A stretch of 64,000 nt of DNA from Halalkalibacillus halophilus DSM 18494. Its GTDB lineage: Bacteria; Bacillota; Bacilli; Bacillales; Alkalibacillaceae. The stretch lies in NCBI RefSeq assembly GCF_000423105.1, contig NZ_AUHI01000006.1, positions 124,001-188,000 of the forward strand. The letters are read 5' to 3'. The stretch's first letter is position 1. Every line of letters begins with the position of its first letter. This document shows, in pieces, positions 42,279 through 49,684 of the stretch. The notes beneath the pieces were generated by a model. That model had not been told where the DNA came from, ran no database searches, and was given only the letters and a program-made list of their open reading frames with translations. The translations under genes and the position numbers were made by a program.

Positions 42279-42821
42279 TTGTTAAAAAGAAAATATGGTG
42301 ATCATCATGGCTGGAAACGTGTACTAAAAAAGAGCTTTACAAAGACTTTCTTTCACACAAATGAATTTAATGGGCATGCGTCTTTAATACATATTCAAGA
42401 GGTAAGTGAGCCACTATCAAAAACATATGGTAACAAGGAAATCTGCATTGTAGATAATGGTTATTCCTGGCTTCATCATTACCCTACAAATGAATACCAC
42501 TCCGTGACTACTATGTTCAATTCAAATGGAGAAATTGTTCAATGGTATATAGACATTTGCTTACAAAATGGTGTGGAAGATGGCGTACCTTGGATGGATG
42601 ATCTATTTTTAGATATTGTAGTCTTACCCTCAGGTGAAATTATGCTGCTTGATACCGATGAACTCGAGGAAGCATTTGAACAAGGGGTTATTTCCGAGTA
42701 TCAATATAATTTAGCCCATAAGGAAGCAAGAGAAATAATTGAACTTGTACATAAAGATGAATTTAATTTAATAAAATTAGCAAATGAGCACAAAAAGATT
42801 TTGGCTCAGGAACTAAAGTAA
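42279..42821 (+). CDS. DUF402 nucleoside phosphatase-like protein
   Basis: 180-aa DUF402 protein: VDNGYSWLHHYPTNEYHSV, WYIDICLQNG and the acidic DDLFLDIVVLPSGEIMLLDT then DELEEAFEQGVIS carry the metal-binding Asp and Glu residues of the fold. Characterised relatives are nucleoside tri/diphosphatases or FomD-like hydrolases. The start is TTG at 42279, with GAGGGG 7 bases upstream. Confidence 0.82.
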   Translation: MLKRKYGDHHGWKRVLKKSFTKTFFHTNEFNGHASLIHIQEVSEPLSKTYGNKEICIVDNGYSWLHHYPTNEYHSVTTMFNSNGEIVQWYIDICLQNGVEDGVPWMDDLFLDIVVLPSGEIMLLDTDELEEAFEQGVISEYQYNLAHKEAREIIELVHKDEFNLIKLANEHKKILAQELK

Positions 42822-42884
42822 TCTTGAAATAGATATGAATATTCATTATCAAGCTTTTCCTATTTAAAAGAGTTGGAAAGAAAA

Positions 42885-42914
42885 ATACGTGAATTCCTAT
42901 TTGAATTCACGTAT
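42885..42914 (-). terminator. terminator of the ABC-F gene
   Basis: Perfect 12-bp stem ATACGTGAATTC / GAATTCACGTAT with a 6-base loop; on the minus strand it is followed by TTTTTC. Lies 33 bp past the ABC-F stop codon. Confidence 0.8.
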
Positions 42915-42946
42915 GAAATAATATGTGATCGATAAATTAAGGCAAG

Positions 42947-44824
42947 TCAACCTTCTAACTGATCACAAAGCTCTTCCCATTCATGCTCTAAGTCCTCTTT
43001 TTCCTTATATAGCTGTTGTAGTAATTCTAAGTCTTCCACTTCCAATAATCTTTTGTCTAGGTCCGCAATTCTTTCCTCTAAATTGACTAAACTAATTTCC
43101 AAGTTTTCATTTTGCATGTGTTGATTCTTTTTCGGTCGTTTCTGAGGTAAAGGAACTTCTTCCTTTTCCTTCATTTCTATTTGTCCTGTGTCTTCTTTTA
43201 ATTGCGTCATTTTTTCCTTGGCCCAGGTATAGTTCCCCTCAAAGCAATGAACTCTCTTTGATTCGATCCAATAAACCTTTCCAAATAATTTATTTAGAAA
43301 ATACCTGTCGTGCGACACGGCTACTAAGCTACCTTTAAAGTCATCAAGGGCTTCTTCCAGCACTTCTCTTGATTCAATATCTAAATGGTTCGTTGGTTCA
43401 TCTAAAATTAACACATTAATATCTTGATACATCAATTGGGCTAACCTTAAACGCATCCTCTCTCCACCACTGAGCTGAGAAACTTTCTGGAAAACAGCGT
43501 ATCCATAAAACATGAATCTTGCTAAAATACCTCTTGCCTCTCCCTCTGTTACTTTCACTTCTTCTCTAAACGTCTCTATCACTGTTTCGTCTTCAATGGA
43601 AGAGAAAATACGTTGAGATAGGTATCCGATTTTAACGTTACGTCCGACCCGCACCTCACCTTCGTCTGGTTCAAACTGGTCCAAAATTAACTTTAGTAAG
43701 GTTGATTTTCCTGTTCCGTTTTCTCCTATGATCGCTACTCGGTCTTGGTAGGTAATATGCATATTTACATCCTTAAATAATAAGTTGTCACCAAAGCTCA
43801 TTGCGACACCTTCAAGCATAATAACATCATTCCCACTTCGATCAGAAGTCTCCATCTCTAAGTTCATTTTCTTCCGGTTTAGGATCGGTCGATTCAGTTT
43901 TCTCATTCTCTCTAATGCCCTTTCCATGTTTCTTGCTCGTCGATGAAGTGCTGCATTTGGTGGGTTGGCTCTGTTGGCCCAATCTCTTAAGCGTTTTATA
44001 GCTTCCTTCATTTTTTTAATCTTCTTTTGCTGCTCTTCATAGGCTTGGAATTCCCTTAGGAGCTTTTCTTCCTTTTCTTTGACAAAGCCTGAAAAGTTGG
44101 AGTGATACGTATATACTTCCCCATCTTCCAAGTCAATCACCTTGTTAACCACTTCATCGAGAAAATAACGATCGTGTGAGATGACGACAACTGTGCCACT
44201 GTACTCTTTTAAGAAATTCCCTAACCATTCCACCGCCATTAAATCTAAATGGTTCGTTGGCTCATCCAACAATAATAAATCAGGTTGTTTTAATAGCAGC
44301 AGCCCTAGTCCGACCTTCGTTTTTTCCCCACCACTTAATCGAGAGAAGGGCTGATCAATTAAGTGTTGAATATTCAAACCGTGAACTATTTTTACAATAC
44401 TAGATTCGGTTTCATAACCACCATTATTCGTATATTGATCTTGTAAATCTCCATATTCACTGATGAGATTTTGTAGCTTTTCAGGGTTTGTCTCGCTCCC
44501 CATTTCAGTCTCTAGCTTTTTCATCTTTTCTTCCATTAGAATTAAAGTAGAAAACGCTGATCTTAATATATTTTTTGTCGTCGTTACATTATAGTAATCC
44601 GGGATCTGAGTCAGATAACCAATGACAGCACCTTTCTTCCAATGTATTTGACCAGTATCTGGCGTTTCCATATCTGCGAGCAAACGAATTAACGTTGTTT
44701 TCCCGCTACCGTTTCTACCAACTAAACCAACTCGTTCTTTTTCTTTTATTTCAAACGATATATCTTCAAAAATAGAGTTTCCTCCATACATCTTTGCAAT
44801 TTTATTTACGCTACATATAATCAC
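42947..44824 (-). CDS. ABC-F ATPase, ribosome-protection type candidate
   Basis: 625-aa soluble protein with two ABC ATPase domains in tandem and no membrane segment. Walker A motifs GRNGSGKTT and GENGTGKST, signature motifs LSGGEKTK and LSGGERMR, and both Walker B LLDEPTNHLD / ILDEPTNHLD are complete. The interdomain linker (about 240-310) is long and basic (RRARNMERALERMRKLNRP) as in proteins that reach into the ribosomal exit site; a coiled-coil tail closes the protein. Either a translation factor or an antibiotic-resistance ABC-F. GTG start with AAGGAGG. The attenuator and leader peptide upstream favour drug-inducible expression. Confidence 0.88.
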   Translation of the reverse strand: MIICSVNKIAKMYGGNSIFEDISFEIKEKERVGLVGRNGSGKTTLIRLLADMETPDTGQIHWKKGAVIGYLTQIPDYYNVTTTKNILRSAFSTLILMEEKMKKLETEMGSETNPEKLQNLISEYGDLQDQYTNNGGYETESSIVKIVHGLNIQHLIDQPFSRLSGGEKTKVGLGLLLLKQPDLLLLDEPTNHLDLMAVEWLGNFLKEYSGTVVVISHDRYFLDEVVNKVIDLEDGEVYTYHSNFSGFVKEKEEKLLREFQAYEEQQKKIKKMKEAIKRLRDWANRANPPNAALHRRARNMERALERMRKLNRPILNRKKMNLEMETSDRSGNDVIMLEGVAMSFGDNLLFKDVNMHITYQDRVAIIGENGTGKSTLLKLILDQFEPDEGEVRVGRNVKIGYLSQRIFSSIEDETVIETFREEVKVTEGEARGILARFMFYGYAVFQKVSQLSGGERMRLRLAQLMYQDINVLILDEPTNHLDIESREVLEEALDDFKGSLVAVSHDRYFLNKLFGKVYWIESKRVHCFEGNYTWAKEKMTQLKEDTGQIEMKEKEEVPLPQKRPKKNQHMQNENLEISLVNLEERIADLDKRLLEVEDLELLQQLYKEKEDLEHEWEELCDQLEG

Positions 44825-44846
44825 GTTAATTCCTCCTTATAAATAC

Positions 44847-44881
44847 AAAAAAGCCATAGGAAGACATATCCTCCCATGGCT
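44847..44881 (-). terminator. attenuator terminator in the ABC-F leader
   Basis: AGCCATGGGAGGA pairs with TCTTCCTATGGCT (13 bp with two G-U) around a 4-base loop, followed by six T, ending about 22 bases before the ABC-F GTG start and 8 bases before its ribosome binding site. No gene ends close upstream that would need it except the leader peptide, so premature termination is the likely role. Confidence 0.8.
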
Positions 44882-44911
44882 CAGGTTTAGAAGAACACTA
44901 AAGATACTCGA

Positions 44912-44944
44912 TCAGTGTTCTATTCCATAAAAAAAGGAATGCAT
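44912..44944 (-). CDS. putative leader peptide of the ABC-F gene
   Basis: Ten-codon frame MHSFFYGIEH with AAGGAG 9 bases upstream. Its ribosome binding site and start codon lie in a hairpin (AGGAGTGCAT / ATGCATTCCT, then seven T), and its last codons overlap the 5-prime arm of the next hairpin (GAACACT / AGTGTTC, 44893-44920). A ribosome stalled on this peptide would break both and could shift folding of the terminator downstream, as in erm, vmlR or vga leaders. Confidence 0.6.
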   Translation of the reverse strand: MHSFFYGIEH

Positions 44945-45004
44945 GAAAATGCACTCCTTCAACCGTCTTTCAATCATGTGGGTTAAGAGATGTTTTTCAC
45001 TGTT

Positions 45005-45133
45005 TTAGTTTGCTATGGAATTGTTAAAAAAGGACATACCTATCCCGTTAACAATTACAGCAGCAAATTTTGCACGGTATAAATAAAGGAACTCAACCCA
45101 ATATCCGTGCACTAAAACAGTTTGATTAAACAT
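45005..45133 (-). CDS. RAxF-45-like micro-protein
   Basis: 42-aa product beginning MFNQTVLVHGYWVEF and containing RAKF followed by AAVIVNGIGM; this fits the RAxF-45 family of about 45-residue proteins from Bacillaceae as I know it. A G-rich GGGGTGGGG stretch precedes the ATG closely. Function unknown. It lies between citA and the ABC-F leader on the same strand. Confidence 0.55.
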   Translation of the reverse strand: MFNQTVLVHGYWVEFLYLYRAKFAAVIVNGIGMSFFNNSIAN

Positions 45134-45218
45134 CTTACCCCACCCCCGCTTCTTTAAAGCTAGCTTTATCTTAGCACTTAGAGAGTTTTTAATCAATTGG
45201 TAAAATTGAGATTTTTCA

Positions 45219-46325
45219 TTATTGGTCTACTAAGTGGCTAGGCATCTTTCCAACGTACTTAGATTGCGGCCGGTAAATTCGATTGTCTTCTGCTTGTTCG
45301 ATTACATTTGCTGTCCAACCAACCACGCGGCTAGCAGTAAATGTTGGTGTGAACAATTCACTCGGCATTTCTACAGCACGCAATACCGCAGCTGCGTAAA
45401 ATTCTACATTTGTATATAATTTGCGTCCTGGTTTATACTCTTCTAATAGCTCTATAGCAAGATCTTCCACATAGTTCGCTAGGTCCAGCCAGTGATCGTC
45501 GACCGTTAAGTTTCGCGTAACTTCTTTTAATGCTTCGGCTCTAGGGTCTTGTGTTTTGTATACACGATGGCCAAAGCCCATTAACTTTTTCCCTGATTCT
45601 AGTCGGTCTCTTAGCCAAGGTTTTGCATTTTCTTTCGAACCAATTTCATTCAACATTTCTGTTACTTCAGTCGGTGCCCCGCCGTGTAAGGGCCCTTTCA
45701 TCGCTCCAACAGCTCCTGTTATTGCGGAGACCATCTCAGACTCGGTTGAAGCTATAACTCTTGCGGCAAATGTGGAGGCATTCATGCCGTGTTCCATCGT
45801 TAGAACGGTATAGGCATTTAATGCTTTTACATGCGCTTTCATTGGTTTCTCACCGTTTAGCATATACAAATAATTTGCCACGTGACCAAGTTCCTCATTA
45901 GGTACCACTGGTTCCAGCCCATTTAGTTTTCTAAAACGAGTTGCTATGATCGTAGGTACGAGAGCTGTTAACTTAATAGCTTGCTCCTTTGTTGGTGGCC
46001 ATTGAATCGTTTCATCTCCCAATGCAGACAAACTAGTACGAATCACGCTCATCATATCAACATTCCGAGGAAGATGCTCTATTATGTCACGAACATGATC
46101 AGGTAACTCTCTATTCTTCTTAAATGTTTGGTTCAAACTCTCGTATTCTTCTTCAGTTGGAATCTTTCCATACCAAAGTAAATAACAAACGGATTCGAAA
46201 TCATATTGAATGGCAAGATCTTTCGCACTATACCCTCTATAAATAAGAATCCCTTCATTCCCATCAATATGGCTAATATTAGTTTCAGCTGCCACCACTT
46301 TTGTTAATCCTTTATCTATGGACAT
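45219..46325 (-). CDS. citA: citrate synthase, CitA type
   Basis: 368-aa citrate synthase of the short Gram-positive type. Substrate and catalytic residues: His179 (MEHGMNAS), His214 (GPLHGGAP), His253 (GFGHRVYK). The third catalytic residue, Asp in the usual NVDFY, is Glu308 here (NVEFY). It is divergent from a LysR gene in the arrangement citA/citR of Bacillus subtilis, where CitA is the minor enzyme and CitR represses it. A main citZ is presumably elsewhere. A 2-methylcitrate synthase role cannot be excluded. Confidence 0.9.
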   Translation of the reverse strand: MSIDKGLTKVVAAETNISHIDGNEGILIYRGYSAKDLAIQYDFESVCYLLWYGKIPTEEEYESLNQTFKKNRELPDHVRDIIEHLPRNVDMMSVIRTSLSALGDETIQWPPTKEQAIKLTALVPTIIATRFRKLNGLEPVVPNEELGHVANYLYMLNGEKPMKAHVKALNAYTVLTMEHGMNASTFAARVIASTESEMVSAITGAVGAMKGPLHGGAPTEVTEMLNEIGSKENAKPWLRDRLESGKKLMGFGHRVYKTQDPRAEALKEVTRNLTVDDHWLDLANYVEDLAIELLEEYKPGRKLYTNVEFYAAAVLRAVEMPSELFTPTFTASRVVGWTANVIEQAEDNRIYRPQSKYVGKMPSHLVDQ

Positions 46326-46439
46326 ATCCTCACTCCTATAATTTAACTTATTTTTATCATATAGGAATTATTTGATTATTAAAAATAGTTATTTTTGTTA
46401 TAATTGATTAATAAATTTAATTAATTGAAGGTGAAAATG

Positions 46440-47315
46440 ATGAACACATCGTGGTTACGTACATTTGTAGTTGCAGCAAAATATGAAAACTATCACAAAA
46501 CCTCAGAAATTCTCTTTTTATCTCAACCTACTGTATCTGTGCATATTAAACAATTAGAAAAAGCAGTAGGCGTGAAGTTATTTAGTAAGTCTGGTCGAAA
46601 TGTTCATTTGACCCCCTATGGTAGAGAATTTCTAAACCATGCCAAAAGTATTTTAAATATCATGGACGATAGCCTTGTAACGATCGATCGTTTACGCCAA
46701 GGTTATTTTCAGGAATTAACGGTCGCCGTCTCTCCACTAGTTGCCGCCACTTATTTACCTTATTGGATGAAACAATTTGTGAAGGCTCATGCTCAAATAG
46801 AAGTCGTCATAGAAGTGATGGAGTCAGAGATAATCCCAGATGCCATTGTCCAAGGTAAGGCTGATTTAGGTTTATCTAGAATGGAAAGTAAGAGACTAGA
46901 GGTGACATGTGAGAAGTTATACGAGGAACCGCTAAAAGTCGTATGCCCTCATGATGGCGGAGATGCCGAATCAAGTTTACCGATTGATTTGGAACAGTTA
47001 ATGCGAGAAGAACTTCTTTTGACACATAATCACCCTGAATACTGGGAGAACATGATGATAGAAATTAAGAGTATTTATCCACATGTCAAAACAATGAAAG
47101 TTTCCCAAGTGCATGTGACAAAACGATTTATTGAAGAAGGAATCGGATTTTCATTTCTACCAAGATCGATCGTCAAAAAAGAGATTATCGAAGGGAGAAT
47201 CCTTGAAGTGAAACCCGCTCCCTTATCCCTTCCCAAAGCAGCAACCTACGCTATCACAAAGCATAAAAGCGAAGAAACTTCTAAATTTATTGAGACGGTT
47301 AAGAGATTGGTTTAA
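46440..47315 (+). CDS. citR: LysR-type regulator CitR
   Basis: 291-aa LysR regulator. N-terminal winged HTH (WLRTFVVAAKYENYHKTSEI, SQPTVSVHIKQLEKAVG), followed by a periplasmic-binding-like effector domain. By position and family it is CitR, repressor of citA. Starts at ATG 46440 with AAGGTG 6 bases upstream. The 114-bp intergenic region is A/T-rich with several ATTAAT-type half sites, fitting LysR binding between the divergent genes. Confidence 0.9.
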   Translation: MNTSWLRTFVVAAKYENYHKTSEILFLSQPTVSVHIKQLEKAVGVKLFSKSGRNVHLTPYGREFLNHAKSILNIMDDSLVTIDRLRQGYFQELTVAVSPLVAATYLPYWMKQFVKAHAQIEVVIEVMESEIIPDAIVQGKADLGLSRMESKRLEVTCEKLYEEPLKVVCPHDGGDAESSLPIDLEQLMREELLLTHNHPEYWENMMIEIKSIYPHVKTMKVSQVHVTKRFIEEGIGFSFLPRSIVKKEIIEGRILEVKPAPLSLPKAATYAITKHKSEETSKFIETVKRLV

Positions 47316-47375
47316 CTAGACTTGAAACGAAACTTCTTAAATTACGTCTAATTAAATAAATTGGGGTGATTTGTT

Positions 47376-47825
47376 ATTAAATTTATACCGTTGAGTGTAG
47401 TAATTATTATCACTCTATTAGTAGGGTGTAACAATCAAACTGAATTGGAAGATGGAAGTGTAGTTCACGACGAACAAACCTCAGCAGACAACTACAACTT
47501 CGGAGATAAGGTTATAGAAATAGCGGATAACATGGAGGACTATGAAAAATGGTGGGATCACTTTAATTATAGTGAGAGTCGACCTGAAATTAATTTTGAA
47601 GAATCCTCGTTAATCTTCCTACAAACTACTGAAAATTCTTGTCCTAAAGAAATTGATATTATTGAAGTCGACGAGGAAGATAGATTGATTATTGAAACTG
47701 CTCAGCCGGGGACTTACTGTGACGATATTGGTTTGGAGAGGAGTTTTGTATTAGAGGTTGAAAAAGATACATTAAAAAAGGTTGAAAATATATGGTTTGA
47801 GGGAGAAGCTATTCAAAAATATTAA
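47376..47825 (+). CDS. small lipoprotein with probable ATT start
   Basis: About 149 aa. The signal peptide would read MKFIPLSVVIIITLLVGC, with lipobox LVGC, if translation begins at ATT (47376); GGGGTG lies exactly 7 bases before it. An in-frame stop codon closes the frame just upstream, and the only standard start is TTG at 47391, which would lack the basic N-terminus and a well placed site. The mature part has two or three Cys (NSCPKEID, TYCDDIG) that may pair. No family recognised. Confidence 0.6.
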   Translation: MKFIPLSVVIIITLLVGCNNQTELEDGSVVHDEQTSADNYNFGDKVIEIADNMEDYEKWWDHFNYSESRPEINFEESSLIFLQTTENSCPKEIDIIEVDEEDRLIIETAQPGTYCDDIGLERSFVLEVEKDTLKKVENIWFEGEAIQKY

Positions 47826-47864
47826 CTACTTCTCCCTCTAAAATATGTCCTTCTGCTAAATCAC

Positions 47865-48254
47865 TTAATCTTCCTTCACTACCGTCCCTGAAAAACGATC
47901 ATGTGGAAAAATCGCTCCAGTATTACCTTCGAATTCTTTAGGGTTTTTCAAATAATTAAAAGTGCTCACGGTATCCCTATAACCCATGCGTTTAAAGAGT
48001 TGTTTTGATGAAAGTTCCGATCCATTTTCACTTTCTAAGAGCAATCCAGCTTTTTTGTAACCAAGCGTTTGTCCGCATTGACGTAACTGCGCATACTCAA
48101 GTGACCACATGATGACGGTTGGTGTCACTAAACTACGAACTGCTTCATTTTTCACTTGTTTCTTCAATAAATAATCAACACTCGCAGTCAATACACTTGA
48201 AATTGCAACGTCAATTAAATAAGCCTTAAAGCGTTTCTTTGTGATGGGTTCCAT
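47865..48254 (-). CDS. RDD-like membrane protein
   Basis: 129-aa protein with the N-terminal KRFKAYLIDVAISSVLTA stretch resembling the RDD signature (R...D). Only about two weak helices are seen, so it may be a shortened RDD protein. Function unknown. Monocistronic or with the upstream DUF2812 gene (24 bp gap). Confidence 0.6.
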   Translation of the reverse strand: MEPITKKRFKAYLIDVAISSVLTASVDYLLKKQVKNEAVRSLVTPTVIMWSLEYAQLRQCGQTLGYKKAGLLLESENGSELSSKQLFKRMGYRDTVSTFNYLKNPKEFEGNTGAIFPHDRFSGTVVKED

Positions 48255-48278
48255 TACTGATCCTCCTCGAATTTCTTC

Positions 48279-48845
48279 TTATTCTTTTAAAATAGAATGC
48301 TTTTGATAAGCTTTATAGTAACTGATACCAAAGATAATAGCCATGAAAACGGGAAGCAGCTTCAATAGTACAAACGGTGTTTCAAATATCAATGCTTTAC
48401 AAAACAAGGAACCTTCCATGCTCCAAAGACCATCAAAGTACAAAGTCGGTTGATCACTGAAGAGCATAAAGGAATATATTAAACAAAACATACCCAACAC
48501 TAAGCAATAATTCATAACCCTTTTGTAATAATTACCCTTCGATTGACGATCGGAGAAGATTTCATTGTGATTCCCCGCTTCTTTTTGCCAATATCGAATG
48601 CCACCTAACCACGATCCTTTTAGATAGGTCCAACCAAAATCCTCATGAAGCCCTATGTACTCCTCGGATTTTCTCTTTGACATATATTCCTGGCAATCTA
48701 AGCGAATCACATAGCTATTGTCGGTTTCTTCGAAAGTATATATTCCGAATCCGTTAATATTCGTACAACGATAACCTTTTTGTAATTGTTCATTCAGCCA
48801 CTTCTCTTCTTTTTCTATATCAAAGAACATTTTAATTATTTTCAT
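48279..48845 (-). CDS. DUF2812 membrane protein
   Basis: 188-aa protein: cytoplasmic DUF2812 domain at the N-terminus (FFDIEKEEKWLNEQLQKGYR, YGIYTFEE-like strands) and two to three membrane helices in the C-terminal half. Function unknown, but DUF2812 genes are regularly paired with PadR regulators, as here; the PadR gene overlaps it by 14 bp. The start at MKIIKMFF follows AAGGTG by 9 bases. Confidence 0.82.
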   Translation of the reverse strand: MKIIKMFFDIEKEEKWLNEQLQKGYRCTNINGFGIYTFEETDNSYVIRLDCQEYMSKRKSEEYIGLHEDFGWTYLKGSWLGGIRYWQKEAGNHNEIFSDRQSKGNYYKRVMNYCLVLGMFCLIYSFMLFSDQPTLYFDGLWSMEGSLFCKALIFETPFVLLKLLPVFMAIIFGISYYKAYQKHSILKE

Positions 48846-49152
48846 TTGGTTCACCACCTTCGTACAATGACACTATATGAGATAGCCTCTCATTTTCCCT
48901 ACTCAAAATTTCTTTTCCTTCTGTAGTGATCACATAAAATTTTCTCCGGCCGGAATTCCCAACAGGTTCAATCCAACCATGTTTATTCAAATTTTCAATT
49001 GCTCCGTATAATGTACCAGCTGCTAAAACCACCGTGCCGTGACTTAAATTTTCTACCTTTTGCATCACAGCATAGCCATGAAGTGGTTCACGCAGGGCTA
49101 ATAAAATGTAATGCATCGTTTCAGACAACGGTAATAATTTATGTTGTTTCAT
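48832..49152 (-). CDS. PadR-family transcriptional regulator
   Basis: 106-aa PadR regulator: LPLSETMHYILLALREPLHGYAV, GTLYGAIENLNKHGWIEPVG and RRKFYVITTEGKEIL are the winged-helix core. A strong promoter with an inverted repeat lies just upstream, suggesting autorepression of the PadR-DUF2812 pair, as usual for the family. Confidence 0.88.
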   Translation of the reverse strand: MKQHKLLPLSETMHYILLALREPLHGYAVMQKVENLSHGTVVLAAGTLYGAIENLNKHGWIEPVGNSGRRKFYVITTEGKEILSRENERLSHIVSLYEGGEPNENN

Positions 49153-49188
49153 ATTCTCACCCTTTATTAAGTTCAACTATATAGTCTG

Positions 49189-49227
49189 ACTGTATAATAA
49201 TATAATACAGTTCAACTGAATAGTCAA
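49189..49227 (-). promoter_or_regulatory. promoter and operator of the padR operon
   Basis: On the minus strand TTGACT, 17 bases, TATATT (49199-49227). The -10 is enclosed by ACTGTAT-N9-ATACAGT (49189-49211), and a further palindrome ACTATATAGT lies at 49176-49185. Arrangement fits PadR autorepression. Confidence 0.65.
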
Positions 49228-49258
49228 GGCTTCTACTAATTCATAATAAAACGACTCA

Positions 49259-49289
49259 CTCTTTATGAGTAAGTCGTTTGCAAATTTAT
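49259..49289 (-). terminator. terminator of the yxd-type operon
   Basis: AAACGACT and ACTC pair with GAGT and AGTCGTTT (12 bp with one mismatch) around a 5-base loop, three bases after the yxeA stop codon. The T-tract is weak. Confidence 0.6.
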
Positions 49290-49291
49290 AT

Positions 49292-49627
49292 TTATTTCGG
49301 CATCTCTTCTTCCTTAACCTCTGCGTAAGTCATAACTACATCATTCTTCAAAGTGAGTTGAACATAAGCTCCTTCTCTTAATTCACTAAGTGCAGTAAAT
49401 TCTACGTCTTTTTGTTCGCCATCTTCATTTACTGCAGGAAGTTCATAAATGACGGATTCTCGTTCTCCTCCGATGATCCCTGCTTCATCAATCTGGACAT
49501 ACCAATACTCTTCTTCTATAAAAGGATTGAGATTGGCTTGGGTGGTTGCTGGCAAAGTAGAATAAATCCAAGTAAAAATTACTCCAACCAACAATATTCC
49601 CAGAAAAAAGATACCTGTCTTTTTCAT
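49292..49627 (-). CDS. yxeA: YxeA family secreted protein
   Basis: 111-aa DUF1093/YxeA protein with an N-terminal signal or membrane helix (GIFFLGILLVGVIFTWIY) and a small extracytoplasmic domain (YWYVQIDEAG, LSELREGAYVQLTLKNDVV, YAEV). Function unknown. Fifth gene behind the sensor, kinase, ATPase and permease genes, the same order as yxdJKLM-yxeA in Bacillus subtilis. Start with GGAGGG 6 bases upstream of ATG 49627. Confidence 0.82.
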   Translation of the reverse strand: MKKTGIFFLGILLVGVIFTWIYSTLPATTQANLNPFIEEEYWYVQIDEAGIIGGERESVIYELPAVNEDGEQKDVEFTALSELREGAYVQLTLKNDVVMTYAEVKEEEMPK

Positions 49628-49684
49628 TTTTTCCCTCCTAAACATTACTCCGCTCATCCTTCAAATGACACGTTGCAAGTTATT

